A stretch of 64,000 bases of DNA from the NCBI RefSeq assembly GCF_000143535.2, contig NC_037315.1, positions 310,001 to 374,000 on the forward strand. Reading direction: 5' to 3'. Under the pieces are notes generated by a model, which saw only the letters and a list, made by a program, of their open reading frames with translations, was not told the origin of the DNA and did not search any database. Source of the stretch: Botrytis cinerea B05.10. Lineage: Eukaryota > Ascomycota > Leotiomycetes > Helotiales > Sclerotiniaceae. Positions 34,861 to 47,058 of this stretch are shown piece by piece. Numbering within the stretch: position 1 is the first letter of the stretch; the number at the start of each line of letters is the position of its first letter. Position numbers and translations under genes: made by a program.

Positions 34861-35568
34861 ATGAATTCGCAAAACCCCTCCGTTCTTCTTTCTTCTTCCG
34901 TAGCTTCTCTACGAGCCTCTCTAAGTACCCTAGATAACAGTATTTCCATCCTCGATTCCGGTATCTCTGATTTTCCCCGCCTGAAAACCGTTTTGAGTAC
35001 CACAAGAGTATGCCTCCTGTTCACTATCCTCCCCATCCATCCATTCATCCATTCATCCATTTATCCATTCATTCAATTATTCAACTATCCATCCATCCCC
35101 AGAGCTCCACCCCCAAACTAACACCCCCCTCAGCACTTCGAACTCACCCCCTCCACCACCCTCAACGCAGCCCAGCGTTCCCTAGCCGAAGAACTCGAGC
35201 CCGCGATCGAAACCCTCCTTTCCCGATCCGAATCTCTCATTTCCCGTCTCCAGCGCAAAGAAGAACAACTGATCGCGCGTTCCCAACTTCTCTCCGGACG
35301 TCTCGAATCTTCCGATTCCATGTCCAACCCGGCATCCAAAGCCAGCAAGCTAAGTCGCAAAAAGAGCTGGGAATTGGGCTTGAATAAAATGAACAAGAGT
35401 CCCTTTGGGAGTGGAGGGGGGAATGAGGAGAAAGCAATGAGATTAAAGGTTTTGAGGCAGAAGAAGGAGAGATTGGGCTATGCGGTTGAGAGATTGGGAT
35501 TGCAGAGTCAGCAGAGGCAAAGGCAGTTGAGGATGAGCGTGGCGCCGCCGTCGTTTGATGACGAGTGA
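34861..35568 (+). CDS. SPC19: DASH/Dam1 complex subunit Spc19
   Basis: Two exons (34861-35007 and 35134-35568) encode 193 residues. The Spc19 signature is clear: VASLRASLSTLDNSISILDSG then DFPRLKTVLSTTR, spliced directly to HFELTPSTTLNAAQ. A coiled-coil stretch follows (about 60-105: LEPAIETLLSRSESLISRLQ), with a basic tail. The protein is part of the ring complex that couples kinetochores to microtubules. The intron carries a CATC/CATT tetranucleotide repeat, and its translation would give a long His-Pro-Ser run, so the intron is needed. Confidence 0.93.
35033..35097 (+). repeat. CATC/CATT tetranucleotide repeat in SPC19 intron
   Basis: About 16 near-tandem units of CATC or CATT lie inside the 126-bp SPC19 intron. 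The tract ends before the CTAAC branch site, so length changes should be tolerated. Confidence 0.85.
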
Positions 35569-36172
35569 TTTACAGACATTATGCATGAGTCGATGCAGAA
35601 AAGGGAGCACATCGTTGATCGCAAGCTTTCTACTACGCTACCATGGCACAGATCGACAATTGGATATCAATGGGTTTGGAGAGCTAGTCCTGTTAGAGTT
35701 CATTGATACGTCTGATCGTTAGCCCTTGCCATGACTTGGGTGGAAGGATTATAGCCAGATCCAAGCCAAAATTGTCATGACAATTCACCCCAAGCCATCA
35801 CATGGGCCAGATACGAGAGTGTAGACCATCGAGGAATCCGGCTCCTTTCAGAAGAATAGTCTCAGGCGCCGTAGGGAGGTGTGCAACCCGGCGTTTTGTA
35901 CATGATGTATGATGATGATGATGATGATGATGTTGATGGAATGCGGATATACCCAGAATTTTAAATATAGCAATGAAGATACAAATTCTTAGCGAGTAGT
36001 CATTATGTCACTTTTCAAAAGTGCTTGGGTTCTGTGTAAACCCCCTCTTTGGGAAATTCGTGGGAAGATATAGATAGTGGAAGTAACTTCCCAAGCCCAG
36101 CTTCACTGAAGACGTTTATGAATATATGAACGAATTTGTATCTCAAAACCTATGGTATCATATTTGGTCCCC
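35569..36172. other. intergenic between SPC19 and siroheme synthase
   Basis: These are convergent 3' flanks. The only structure seen is a (GAT)7 microsatellite at about 35911-35932. Confidence 0.5.
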
Positions 36173-37983
36173 TTAAACTTTCAGTTCCCTCCCAAAACTA
36201 TCCCCCCTCACGACGTCCGGCCTCTCGCCCTCAATACCACAACTCCCGAGCCCAACTTCTCCTAGCCCCAGATCCTCCAAACCCTTAAAGCCCTCTTCAA
36301 CAACCCACTTCCTCCCCTCCTTACTAGAATTTTGATTAAACAAAACCTCGCATGCAGCTCCAAGTACCAATAATCCAGGCGGTCTACTACCCACTTCCTC
36401 AATGGCATCTACGACCCACTCTAAAGAAGTTCTTACGACCCTTTGATCCGGACATGATGCTCTTTCTATTACTGCACATGGTGTGCTGAGTGGCCATAAC
36501 TTCCTACTTTGATCAACATTCCCACTCTCATCAACCACTTTCGCGTCTTCTGAATCATGGGTAGTGAGATCAGCCACCAAACCCTTGATTCTATGAAGTG
36601 CCATCAAAAAGACCACAGTTTGAGTCGCCACATATTGTGGCGGCACGGTAGGTTTTCCTTTCCGGCCAGTTCCAGTACATATAAGCACTTGATCACTAAC
36701 ACTTCTTTGTGTCGCCGGTATTCCAGCAAACAGTGGCGCACTCAACGCACTTGTGATTCCAGGTAAAACAACAACTCGATCCCCATATCCTTGCTTTCGG
36801 AAAAACTCAAACTCTTCTCCTCCTCTTCCGTATATATAAGGATCACCTTGTTTTAATCGTAGAACTGTTTTGCCAGCCTGAAGGCCAGCTAACCCGAGAG
36901 ACAGTAGCTCCTGTTGAGCCAGTTCGGCGTTTCCCGGGAATTTGCGCGCAATGTGAATAGGTGTTCGACGTGGGATTAGGTCGAGAACTCCCGAGGGAAC
37001 AAGTTTATCAGCGAGGATTATATCGGCAGAAAGAATGGCTTTGTGGGTTGCGCGAGTGAGAAGATCCGGATGGCCAGGTCCAGAGCCAGCCAGAATAATT
37101 TGCGGGAGTTTTGAGACGCGGGAATCGAGACTTGACGTATCAAGAGGAGTGGAAGTTGATGGGTTGGTGGCGTAAGATCTTAAGACACTGTCAACGTCCG
37201 AATCGGTTATCGATGCAAGGCGACGAAGGGGCCAATATTCACATATTTGAGAAAGCCATCTCATTCGTCTATTTTTAGCAGCATCTAGATCTGCCTCGGT
37301 GATAAGTTTATTGAAAGTAGCACTTTGATCTATTTCTTCCTCATTTTCCAAGTCTCCGGCTGCAGTGAGATGCGCCAAGTGATCTTCTTCTTGTATACGT
37401 CTTCGAATGGTACCGAGTCGTAAACACGATTCTCCTAGATTTTTAGGGAGTGATGAGGCTATTTCGCGACGAATTCGAGAGGAGAGTTTACAGCCTCTAC
37501 CATTGGTTGTTACACCGATTTGAAGTGGCCCATCGGTGTATGTGGAAAGTAGTGAGAATGTGCAGAGATTCGACGCATCTGCTACATTGACTGGTATGCG
37601 ATTACGTTTGCAAAGTTGTGAGATATGTGCACCTGGGCAAATTAGCTTTACATTCTCACAAGCAATCGATGGCTATACTCACTCAACGGATCTCGAGGTC
37701 CCGAGGTGACAAAGACTGCATCGACTACTCTACCGATCTCTTCTCTACCTAGCGTCATAAGATCATTGTCTTCAAACGACTTCTTCAGCCATTGCACTTC
37801 CCCAGTTTCAATTCGCTTTTGTAACGTGTAGTGTAACTCGGAGGACTCTGGCGCAATGAGAATTGGTTTTGCTCCTACTTCAATAGACTTCGTACATCTG
37901 GCGCCTGCTAATGGATTACATCCAACTATAAGATGAATGTGAGATGTCGCATCAATACCTGTAAGAAGAGATATAGGAGTCAT
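36173..37983 (-). CDS. siroheme synthase: Met8-like dehydrogenase fused to uroporphyrinogen-III methyltransferase
   Basis: Two exons (37983-37683 and 37632-36173) flank a 50-bp intron and encode about 586 residues. The N-terminal part (about 15-200) is a Met8/CysG-like NAD-binding dehydrogenase-ferrochelatase domain (LIVGCNPLAGARCTKSI, RIPVNVADASNLCTFSLL, then GRGCKLSSRIRREIA). The C-terminal part is the SAM-dependent methyltransferase: LAGSGPGHPDLLTRATHKAI (about 281 onward), then RLKQGDPYIYGRGGEEFEF and GITSALSAPLFAGIPATQR. It makes siroheme, the cofactor of sulfite and nitrite reductases. The fused layout resembles bacterial CysG, whereas budding yeast uses separate Met1 and Met8. Confidence 0.94.
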
Positions 37984-39463
37984 GATGGATTTCGTGGACT
38001 CCTATCTAGTGCTACAGCGTGGGATGGGATGTGAAGTGAAGAATTGTGACAAGAGACCAAAGGGAATAATCTTATCAGATAGATATGATCAAAGGAATGA
38101 AGTCTGTATCAGATACGGAAACAGATGGATAAATACATAGATATAGATGTATGAAGTAAATGTTAAATATAACTGACATCTAATTTTAATAGAGAGAGAG
38201 AGAGGACTAAAAGTAAAGAACGAGATATCTCCTTACCAATTCCGTCGTCTTCTTGTCTTCTCGGTGTTTGATTGTATCTTGCTTCGTTTTTTGCTCAGCA
38301 GCTGTTATCGTGAAATAACGCCATCGATAAGAAATTTCATGTTGCCCCTCCATGCGGGATGATGGGGGAGACTAATCTATATATGGAGGGATCTGGTGCC
38401 GCTTGTACAGCGACAGACATCACATATCTGGACACCCAGATATATAGGGAACGTCAACGTTGACGTTAACGTTATGATGTTCGAGTGCATTGTAAGCTCA
38501 TACGTTATTAGTCCTATGTGATTTTGAAACGTCTCGTTAAGAAGATATCTCTACCTCACCCATACAACTTTCCTTTCCAGTTCAGTTAACTATGGCATAA
38601 ATGTAACACAACATCGCTTACTAAAATGGCTAGGTTAACTGTTAAGTTATTGCTCGCGTGTGTTTAAAGCAGCAGCCTCCGACGTCGCGCCCCCTTTTTG
38701 TGGATTAGTCACCTATTCCCCTGTGTGAAATCATCCTCTCCAATCATTGCCCTTCAATTAAACATACCTCATTGCCCCGCGGATATCCGGAAATGTGCAA
38801 ACCACCTCGATTTGTGTTACCAACCGACATATTTGGAAGATAGCTACGAGTGAGATAGTAGATAGTAGATAGCTCTGCTATTCATCTCGAGTCGTCTATC
38901 TGGTGGTCTGGAATTCTTCGTGTCGAAGTCTGAACGTTGAGAATTTGTGGCAGACGTCTCATTCCTTACGCACATGGGCCTCGTTGTCAGGCCTCTACAT
39001 TCATGGAGGCTTGTCTGCCTCATGAGCTGGAAAACATTCACATTGTGGACTCAGCAGCTCTGTGTTAATATCCAATGTTTTCAATCTTGAAGTATTCTTC
39101 GAGACATGGACTAGATTTTACTTGTGAACATGGTCCAGACACAAGCTCGTATATACTCAAGGGCGTAATCAGATCATTGAAAGGTCTCACCAATAGTCAA
39201 CTGTTGCCCATTTTTTCTCCGCCGAATAGCCTGCCGATGTGAATTTATCAGCACGCTGGACAAATATGTTGTCAAACGCATACGCTTCAAGATTGCCGTG
39301 TCCTCAATAGGTCGTGATCTGCACATATTCTGTTGATGCTGTTGAGTAGCAGAAGACATAGCATTCCATGAATGAAACTCTGTGAAAGCGTCTGACCTCT
39401 GCTATTTCCTTTTAAATTCTTCAAAGTAACCTTCATCTTTGGAAGAATACCGAGCAATTTACC
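37984..39463. other. intergenic, no supported gene
   Basis: This is a 1.5-kb stretch with an (AG)7 run at about 38191-38204 and a short palindrome, AACGTCAACGTTGACGTTAA, near 38451. A 61-codon ATG frame at 39174-39359 (minus strand) has no recognisable features and is not called. Confidence 0.5.
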
Positions 39464-40820
39464 ATGTCGTGCTGTCCTTTAAACGCTTGTTATCTTGCCG
39501 TAGCTGTCTTGTCAGCTGTGCAATGCCCACTACTCAAGACCGTCGGTTCTCCTTTACTTGACGGACTTTCCGGCGGTGTTTGCGCTTTACTTGGAGGCTC
39601 TGGTGCCGTCACTAATGCTTGCAACTGTCTTACTGCTGCTAATGCTCCAGGTGCTTGTGGTTCTGGATGTACAGGTTCAAGCGGAATTGGTCCAGGATAT
39701 GCACTCTACACCCCATTATCTGGTATCCTCGGGGGTGTAGCAAAGCTTGCAAGAGAATCAGTGTGTCCAGGAACCACTGGATATTATTGTCCCACGGGCC
39801 AAACTTGCAAGACAAAAACCGGATCTGCACCTTATTGTTGCGATGATAGTATTTTATTTCCGATCCCTACTCACATCTTGAAGCTGATATTTGAAAGGTA
39901 CGGATTGCTACAACTCGCTCGGGAAATGCGCAGATACTTCATGGCAACAATACAGAGTCACAATAGGTGCTAGCACTAGCAATTTCTGCTGCGGAAACGG
40001 TACAATTGGTGTATACCAAAGCACAGGTCAAGATAGTGTTGGTATTTGTGCAACGGCTCGTCCTGCGTTTTACACCACTGTCAGTGCTATCTCATCGGGA
40101 AGTTGTTCTTATAGCACTGCCAGTACTGTTCTCTCGATTACTCTTTCTGCAAGTACAAGCACAAGTTCGAGTTCTTTGAGTTCGCAATCATCGACTCTTG
40201 TAATAGACACATCGATAACTACAATCGAATCTACTTCTACCACGACCTCAACATCGATATCCTCTGGCTTCAGTTCGACAACTCAATCGCCTGCATCACC
40301 GATATCACCGGTGTCTTCTAGTACTTCGGTGTTGGAATCGACTTCGACGACGGAAACAACTCAACCGCCAACCTCTTCTTTGTCAACGGTATCATCCAGT
40401 ACTCCGTCGAGTATGATTTCGACTTCCACTTCTGTCTCCGCCAACTTATCTTCCACTTCATTAATTCCCTCTGAGACTTCGATTTCCTCATCCGCTGTTA
40501 ATCAAAATACCCCTTCAGTCTCAGAATCTAGCACTTCGACAACATCTTCCTCGTCCTCGATCTCCTCACTAGACATCTCACAACCTCAATCTCAATCTTC
40601 ATCCATTGACTCGACCTCCTCATCGCAATTTTCTGCCGATACAAGCAGTTTTTTATCTTCAACCTTCATCGATCCCATTACGACTCGATCTTCGGTATCG
40701 ACTGAAACGCAATCGACTAGTAGTGCATCTACATCTCCACTAGCAGAAGCCCCTGCGGAACCGTGTGATGCTAGTTTGTGTTTGTTCAGTCGAGTTATTC
40801 CTACTTCTCGTGAACTTTGA
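39464..40820 (+). CDS. Cys-rich, Ser/Thr-rich surface or secreted protein
   Basis: Two exons (39464-39848 and 39898-40820) flank a 49-bp intron and encode about 435 residues. The N-terminal part is Cys- and Gly-rich: CALLGGSGAVTNACNC, GTTGYYCPTGQTCKTKTG, then YCCDDSTDCYNSLGKC and FCCGNGTIGVYQ. This tandem pattern is found in fungal extracellular proteins of unknown function. A Ser/Thr tract of about 220 residues follows, probably heavily O-glycosylated. A hydrophobic stretch at residues 8-22 could be a signal peptide but is atypical. I see no GPI or membrane segment at the current stop, so a further 3' exon is possible. Confidence 0.75.
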
Positions 40821-41682
40821 TTCTTACATTTTTAGAAGATGCTGGAATGGTTTCGTTGGATGGTCGTAGAAGAGGAGAGGAGTAGATGATTTCGAGATAG
40901 AAATATGTTTTAGCATCTCGGAGGATTGCAGTCTGTTGCGATTCTATGCTGTTACTCATGGAAACATTCTTTTTCTTGGTTTCGCGTGATTTTCTGAAAT
41001 TCATGAGTTGAGGCTTATCTTTATTTATACTTTAATCTATGCCGATAAAACCAAGTCTGAGACTTACAGCTCGAATGATTTTGTTACTGCTATCCTCTCA
41101 TGGGACCCCTCTAATGAAAATCTGATTGGTTTTAAACCTGCGTATTATGTGATGTTTTGCTCTAGAATTTAAACAGTATATTAAATCAACCATGTTGAAG
41201 AAGATCGACATCTTCTCAGGTTTAAACTTATTAAACATACACATTTCAAATAAAACCTTTGATTATACTAGCCCCACCCAAACATGCTCATGTATATAGT
41301 TACAGATAATCACAATAGTCCTACTGCTTGAACTTTCTGTCAACCATTCGATGAATGAATCCGAACCCCTCCCGAGTATGGCTAAGCACCCACACTGACT
41401 TGGATTCACTTTCAACAAACAATCCTTTCACTCGAAAGAATTTGCAAAATGAGAACTTTCTCTATCATATCCATGGTATGACGATGACCTACTATAGTAA
41501 TCAAGCAAGCATCCATACTGGAAACGCATGAGAACTTGGTCTCAAGCGGTTACATCATTCACGATTTTCCATCATAAAGTTTATTGTGCGCAACCTGAAC
41601 TTTTTCAACATACCTTCAAGCATACATCCAAGCAACGAAACCTCTCACACAACACCAAAGATTACACCAAGAAAATTCCACA
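40821..41682. other. intergenic, no supported gene
   Basis: This 860-bp stretch has no convincing gene. It includes the 5' leader of the Gag-like gene. Confidence 0.5.
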
Positions 41683-42198
41683 ATGACGTGAGGGCACTTA
41701 TGTACAACACAACACACCCATCAAATACTTTACTAACATCTTAAAATCAACAGAGCATCATACAATCCAACAATCGAGGCAACCGACGCAACCGACGCAC
41801 GGAATACAGAACCCCACGATCCACACACAAACCATGACGAGACTCCATTGTTCGAAAACGTGAACACCATCCAAATCCCAGACCCCGCAATCTTCAACCA
41901 CAATCCTCTCTATCCCTCGATACCTCCCTGTAGTTTGTTCCCACCGTACGCAATGTGGGAGCAAGAAATGAAGACAAAACTAGAGGTGTACAGCCGCGCC
42001 TCTTTTTCCATTCGCATGGCGTATGTCCTGTCTCGACTTGGGGATACACCGAAATCGCATCTCGAGTCGAGGATGAGAGAGGGTGCGTCGGATAGGTTTA
42101 CGTGTACGGATGAGATGTTTGAGGTTTTGGAGGGGGTTTATGGAGATCGGAAGGGTAGAGGAAATAAGGAAGTGAGGAATATGGGTTCTGGTAACTAG
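41683..42198 (+). CDS. retrotransposon-Gag-like protein, 149 residues
   Basis: Exon 1 codes only ATG-AC (41683-41687). A 66-bp intron with a perfect TTACTAAC branch site leads to exon 2 (41754-42198). Splicing gives M-T-A-S-Y-N-P, in frame with the long exon, which otherwise lacks an ATG. The protein contains IPDPAIFNHN, then MWEQEMKTKLEVYSRASFS, IRMAYVLSRLGDTPKSHLES, and DEMFEVLEGVYGDRKG. This is the order of motifs in Gag proteins of fungal Ty3/gypsy elements (WxxK, RxxYV.SR.gg.A..hl, f..L...Y.D). No protease, reverse transcriptase or LTR is visible around it. It may be a domesticated Gag or a short relic that is still open. Confidence 0.65.
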
Positions 42199-43604
42199 GG
42201 AGTGGTTTGGGATTCCAAGGGGGGGGGTTAAATGGAGTTACCTGGTTTGATAATTAGCTCTTGGGGAAGGGTTGATGGTCGGTAAGTTTTCGTTTGGGTT
42301 TACGCATATTCTGCAATGACGGTTCGACGCTCTTGCTGGGCTCGAAAAAAAATGGTACGAGGGAGAAGTTGGCTGGCTGCATTTCGTTATCTGAAATTCC
42401 AAACCTGCGCTTTTGGGAGATCGATGTGTGACTTTTCAAAAGTCAACGGGCTTGTTATTGGGAAGACTGATTGATCATGAAGAGACATGAGATCTTGAGT
42501 TCTGTCCCCGTCACTTTACATTCACGGGTACGTGCCAGCAACTTTAAGTGTATTCTCATATTACAGAGCGCGGAGAAAGGAGAAAGGTATTATTGGCTAT
42601 CAGCATATCAGGATCTATGGAAATGAAATAATCGAAAGCGGGAAAATCAAGTAGCAGATTTGATGTTGTGGATTGAGACATGCGAATAATGTAATCTTAC
42701 TAACAATCCCTTTTTCTTTCTTTTTAGGATTTCATGGCTGAAAAGACTGTATGAATAAAGGAAGGTATGTTATATTCCATAGAACTGAACCAATCTTTGC
42801 GTACGGGATTGTTCTTCTCCAGAGTAGTCATGATGAATGGTAACATGAAGCTCTAATATGCATCAAATGAGTCCGTGAATGAATTGAGTGGAGTTACTTC
42901 TGCCATTTTCTCACTTCTATCATGTTCATCACATCATACCCAACTAGGTAATTATACTCATGATACACGCATACGAGATTTCTACATGGTCCCTGCAATC
43001 GCTTAATTCTAATGCATATTGCCGACTTGGGATATGGGTTATCTGATACGCTCTCGCTTCCCGTGAAGAGGAGATTTTACACTTCATACTCCTAGATGCC
43101 TTTGTATGTTACGTGAAGGCCACGACGATCATCTTTAAAGAGGGTCGGTCTCCTTCTCTCTATTACTGATTCTACATGTGGGATAATCCATTCAAAGAAG
43201 TAAAGTATCATCATTGATTTGAGTAATTGTTTTTTTTTTTCTTTTTTTTTTTCAATTTATTTTAATTAAACAATTATTTACATTCTAGTAAAACAGCTCG
43301 CAAGTTATATCTGGAATATCTGATCGCTGGGTTATTGTACGATATGATGGTTATGCCTCAAATTGATGGGTTGTTCTGCTGTTGAACTCCCCGTGTAAAC
43401 CATTGAACGTGCCCTTAGTTCCACGAAATAACAAAAAATGATTTGATGGAGGATAGCCAGAAATCTAACCATGCCATCATTACGCTTTCCTAAACACGAA
43501 ACTTTATTCGTGCTCAAGAAATTGAAGACTCTCTAATATAGTCAGGGTTCTTCATCGATCAATATCACCCACTCAGGGCGAGTATTGATGGGAGATTCTG
43601 AAAG
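42199..43604. other. intergenic, no supported gene
   Basis: This 1.4-kb stretch contains a G9 run near 42222 and a pyrimidine run (T12-C-T11) near 43231-43253. No gene was recognised. Confidence 0.5.
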
Positions 43605-44562
43605 TTAAAGGTTTGACTGACCGCCAGCAGTGGGTGTTTGTTCCGCAAGCTTCTTGGTTTTCCATTTATCCAAGCTCATGTCCTCGCCGTTTTTATCAAT
43701 AACCCACAAGCCGACTGCGATATCGTAGTTTTGTAGACAAGGCTGACTGGCAGCATGAATATGAAACATGCATGCGCTTTGGTTTCCTGGAAACCATGGT
43801 CCAGAAATGTTATGCACGTTTTGAGCAATTACTCGGTCTTTCAAGAGAGCGTCACGGTCAGCCTTGGTCGTAGCCTTCATGTAGTCGTTTGGACGTGTGT
43901 CCTCGAGATGAATCCATAAAGCGGCATAGTAACTCAGTCCCCAACGTGTAAATTGCTGCGCATATATTCTCTTGATCTCAATCTTGGTGAATCCAATGCC
44001 GAAAGATACGTGGACTTTTCTGATACAATCCATGATATTGTCGGCCAAAACTTTCAAGTCGAACCAGAGGGCTGCTCTGTAGAGCATTTCGTGGTTGTAA
44101 CCATAGTACTCTAATATATGATCTTTCTCGATGTAAATGACGTTCAATTCTGGCAGCCTGTCCGTGTTGATCCATAATAGGAACGCCTCGAATGTTTCGG
44201 TTGTCAGGCCCAAGTCGGTAGAGAAGTAAGGTCTTTCTTCGCCTGCTATGACTGGAACTTTGCGCCACAAAAGCTCCTTATCAATCTTGTACTCTTCAAA
44301 AGCTCCGGCAAACGAGATGGTTTCATTGGCCCTATATTCAATAAACTCCTGTTAGTGATAATTCCAGTTTATATCAATCGATGCTCATGATTGAACAAAC
44401 TGTGAAGTCTTTAATAAACACGATTGAAGTCTGACACTTCGAAAGAAGAACCATACACTTGTACGTATTCATGCATGTGAGAAATTTGTGAAAAGAAATC
44501 ATGGCGTACTCTTGTACACTCGAGCCTTCCATCTGTACATTATCCATATTATTATCCGACAT
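43605..44562 (-). CDS. BTB/POZ-domain-like protein
   Basis: Two exons, about 44562-44459 and 44331-43605, give about 276 residues. The acceptor TATAG at 44332 is fixed by frame. The donor is chosen from two phase-2 options (GTGTAT at 44458 preferred, GTACAA at about 44464), so a few residues at the junction are uncertain. The BTB core is recognisable: ETISFAGAFEEYKIDKELLW, RKVPVIAGEE, TTETFEAFLLWINTDRLPEL, then YRAALWFDLKVLADNIMDCI. Fungal BTB proteins of this kind are numerous and mostly uncharacterised. Some act as cullin-3 adaptors. A broken relative lies 2 kb to the right. Confidence 0.7.
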
Positions 44563-46496
44563 TGTTGCACGGTGGGGTGCTTTCTCGCTTAGATATTTGT
44601 ATATGAAGCGAATACAAGATAAAAGTATGATATCTAGTATTGAGCAAGACAATGATATAGTAGTTGCATAAAGCTGAAAGATTTATACTAGATCTTTGAT
44701 ATTGGGTTATTCCAGATCAGGTAGACCGTAGTAGCGAAGGTAGATTGTGAGTGGTAATCCAGTAAGCTTCGTCGAAGCGAATGAAGTGAAGGAAGTGAAT
44801 CAGTTATTGAAGATTGAGTTATCTATTGAGAGTAGATAAGATTGAACTACCAAAGATATTATGAAGAAACTGATTGTTGTGTTTGCGGTGAAGGTTCAGT
44901 TTCAGGGGGGGGGCCTGTCATCTATTTATACATTTGAAAGGTTGCGTGGGGAACGCTAGATTTCTTAGATTTTCTAAACCCTTGAGCTAGCGGCGAGCTA
45001 GACTTACACTAATTATCATCTTTCAGAAGCTTGTCAAAGAGATCATTCGAATTTTCCAAACTAAAACTGACTTTAGTGCTCCTGCCATCGATTACAAGAA
45101 TTCGAAGGGTACAGAAGCTTCGAAGTCTTCTCTAGCTTCACACCTAACTTAGATGGGTAATTGATTTCATAACGCGGCGCCTTATATTTGAGTAGTCGTT
45201 CGTCATTACTTTTTATAAGAAACCTTAAAATGAATCATTGAAAAATCTAGTGTACATTGGTCATAAACTATATCTATCCGTACAATGCTGTAATCTAGAC
45301 AGAGACCGTACCAACATTCGCTGGAAATATCCACCTATAATACTTGAAATTCCCACACGCCTCTTCCTATTATATTTGAAAAGCGGCGCCTCATGAAACA
45401 GTGGTAATCTTCGTACGTGTTGAAGTCATAGGAGAAAATTTGTTTTGAGCTGGCTATCTAGGTCAGGAACATAGAAAATGTGTATCTCCCTCAACTCTAT
45501 AAAATAGAAAGTTTGATTCAATATCATGAGTCATCACTAGGCTCAGAGTACTTTTATTTTCAAATATGAATAGGCTTTATTAAAATGATTGTCAATGTTA
45601 GATAAAACGATATGATGATACAGAGAAAACGGACTTGACGCTTTAGAATGGAACTAAACATATTACAAGCAGTAAACCAGACTGTATTGTTTTTTATTAC
45701 TTTATTCTCCGATTTCATGTATATTTTTCTCAAGTAACCAGACTTGAAAGTAGAACCATTCCCTCCGCAGAACGATGTGTTCAACCAATACTATTCAATT
45801 AGAGATCTGAGAATGTCAAAATATATAGTAAGTTAGAAGCTCATGAGCTCTAAGGAACTTTGCCAATGTTAGGTCATATTTGATAAAGATGTACGCTAAC
45901 TTTTCTCCAAGACATATAAGGTATCTAGTGAATTCTTGTATAATAATTTTTTTTGATTAAAATATATTATAAAGAACCAAGCTTTTTTTACTATTTTCTT
46001 GTGTAGTGTAGATAATGGTGATGGTATTAAGTAATATAAAGGATCTAGGAGGAGTGATCTCCAGATTTACATTTGAACTAATGATAGCCGAACTCTACTG
46101 CTCTAGATTGAAACTTAAATTGGATTTTTTTTCTAAGTCAATGAGTCACGTGGAGAGGAGAGAGGAATGTGAACTTGTTCCTGGGTGTGTATTCAAACCC
46201 TTTAGGAAAGTCTTTGCCAAGATAGTGTTAGACCACGTAGAAACTCGGTTTTTCTTGTCTGGTACCAAAATAATGTAGACCTGGGCAGGGAATTCATAAT
46301 CTGTATTTGAAAAATTCAGTAAATGGCCTGGAATGGCGAGATCTGGTTGTAATTATTTGCAACTATTGGTGATAGTATGTTCTTGTACCCCCAGCTAGCT
46401 ACCTCGCATCCCATCTACGTGTACCATTCTGATAAACATTCTGCTCTGCTCTGCGACAGACTTAAGCATCTGTTAATATTGCCCCAACAGGTCGTT
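44563..46496. other. intergenic, no supported gene
   Basis: This 1.9-kb stretch becomes AT-rich towards its right side. The motif GCGGCGCCT occurs twice (about 45173 and 45383), next to TTATATTTGA in both cases. An 87-codon plus-strand frame at 46015-46278 has no recognised family and is not called. Confidence 0.5.
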
Positions 46497-47058
46497 TCAT
46501 TCATGCACAATTATATCTGACCCTTCTATATCAGGCTTGTAACAGGTATTTGTCGAATAACCAAACCTCTGCAAAGCCTCCATGACTCGGTCCATAAGCT
46601 CTGGAAGACATAAATAATCTGCAAGTAAATAGAGAGCTTCGTGACACCATAATCTATGGATAACTTCCGGCGCAACACGAACACAAGTTCCACGCACGTA
46701 ATCTGTATGCACCCATTCCAAGAGTATGTTGAAATCATTTGGGTCCACCTGTGGATAGTCGATAATTTATTTGTGGCTGTCTTTGAGAAGTTCTGCAAAA
46801 TGGGGTATCCTGCCGCAAAGAATTTTCTTGCGTGTTTGAAAAGTCTTCTGGTCATTGTTTTCGTCTACAAAAATCTGCATTATTTCTGTTCCTAATGTAA
46901 TAGTTCTGTCAGTTTACCTTTTCACTTCAAAATGGTCATACGTACTCTGCGAAAAGAGTTATGAGCCCTTCGAAAGGGTCAATTTGTCTCTCCGAAGGTG
47001 AACTGGAACGACTACGCTTCAGATACAAGGCCTCGTTCACTGCTTCAACATCCTTCAT
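46497..47058 (-). pseudogene. BTB/POZ gene broken by a nonsense codon
   Basis: The BTB core reads in one frame from about 46888 down to 46497 but has a TAA at 46769-46767. Upstream of it are EIMQIFVDENNDQKTFQ, TRKKILCGRIPHFAELLKD. Downstream are VDPNDFNILLEWVHTDYVRG, WCHEALYLLADYLCLPEL and MDRVMEAL. The upstream exon starting at the ATG at 47058 (MKDVEAVNEALYLKRSRS) ends at a GTACGT donor, but no acceptor restores the BTB frame cleanly. That is a second sign of decay. A change of CAA to TAA would explain the stop and fits RIP-like mutation next to the transposon. Confidence 0.75.

Noticed and set aside
45173..45392. duplicated GCGGCGCCT words as possible element ends
   Set aside because: The copies are very short, without target duplication or coding content between them.
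46015..46278. 87-codon plus-strand frame near the BTB pseudogene
   Set aside because: There is no recognisable family and no supporting splice or promoter signals, and the flanks are AT-rich and degraded.
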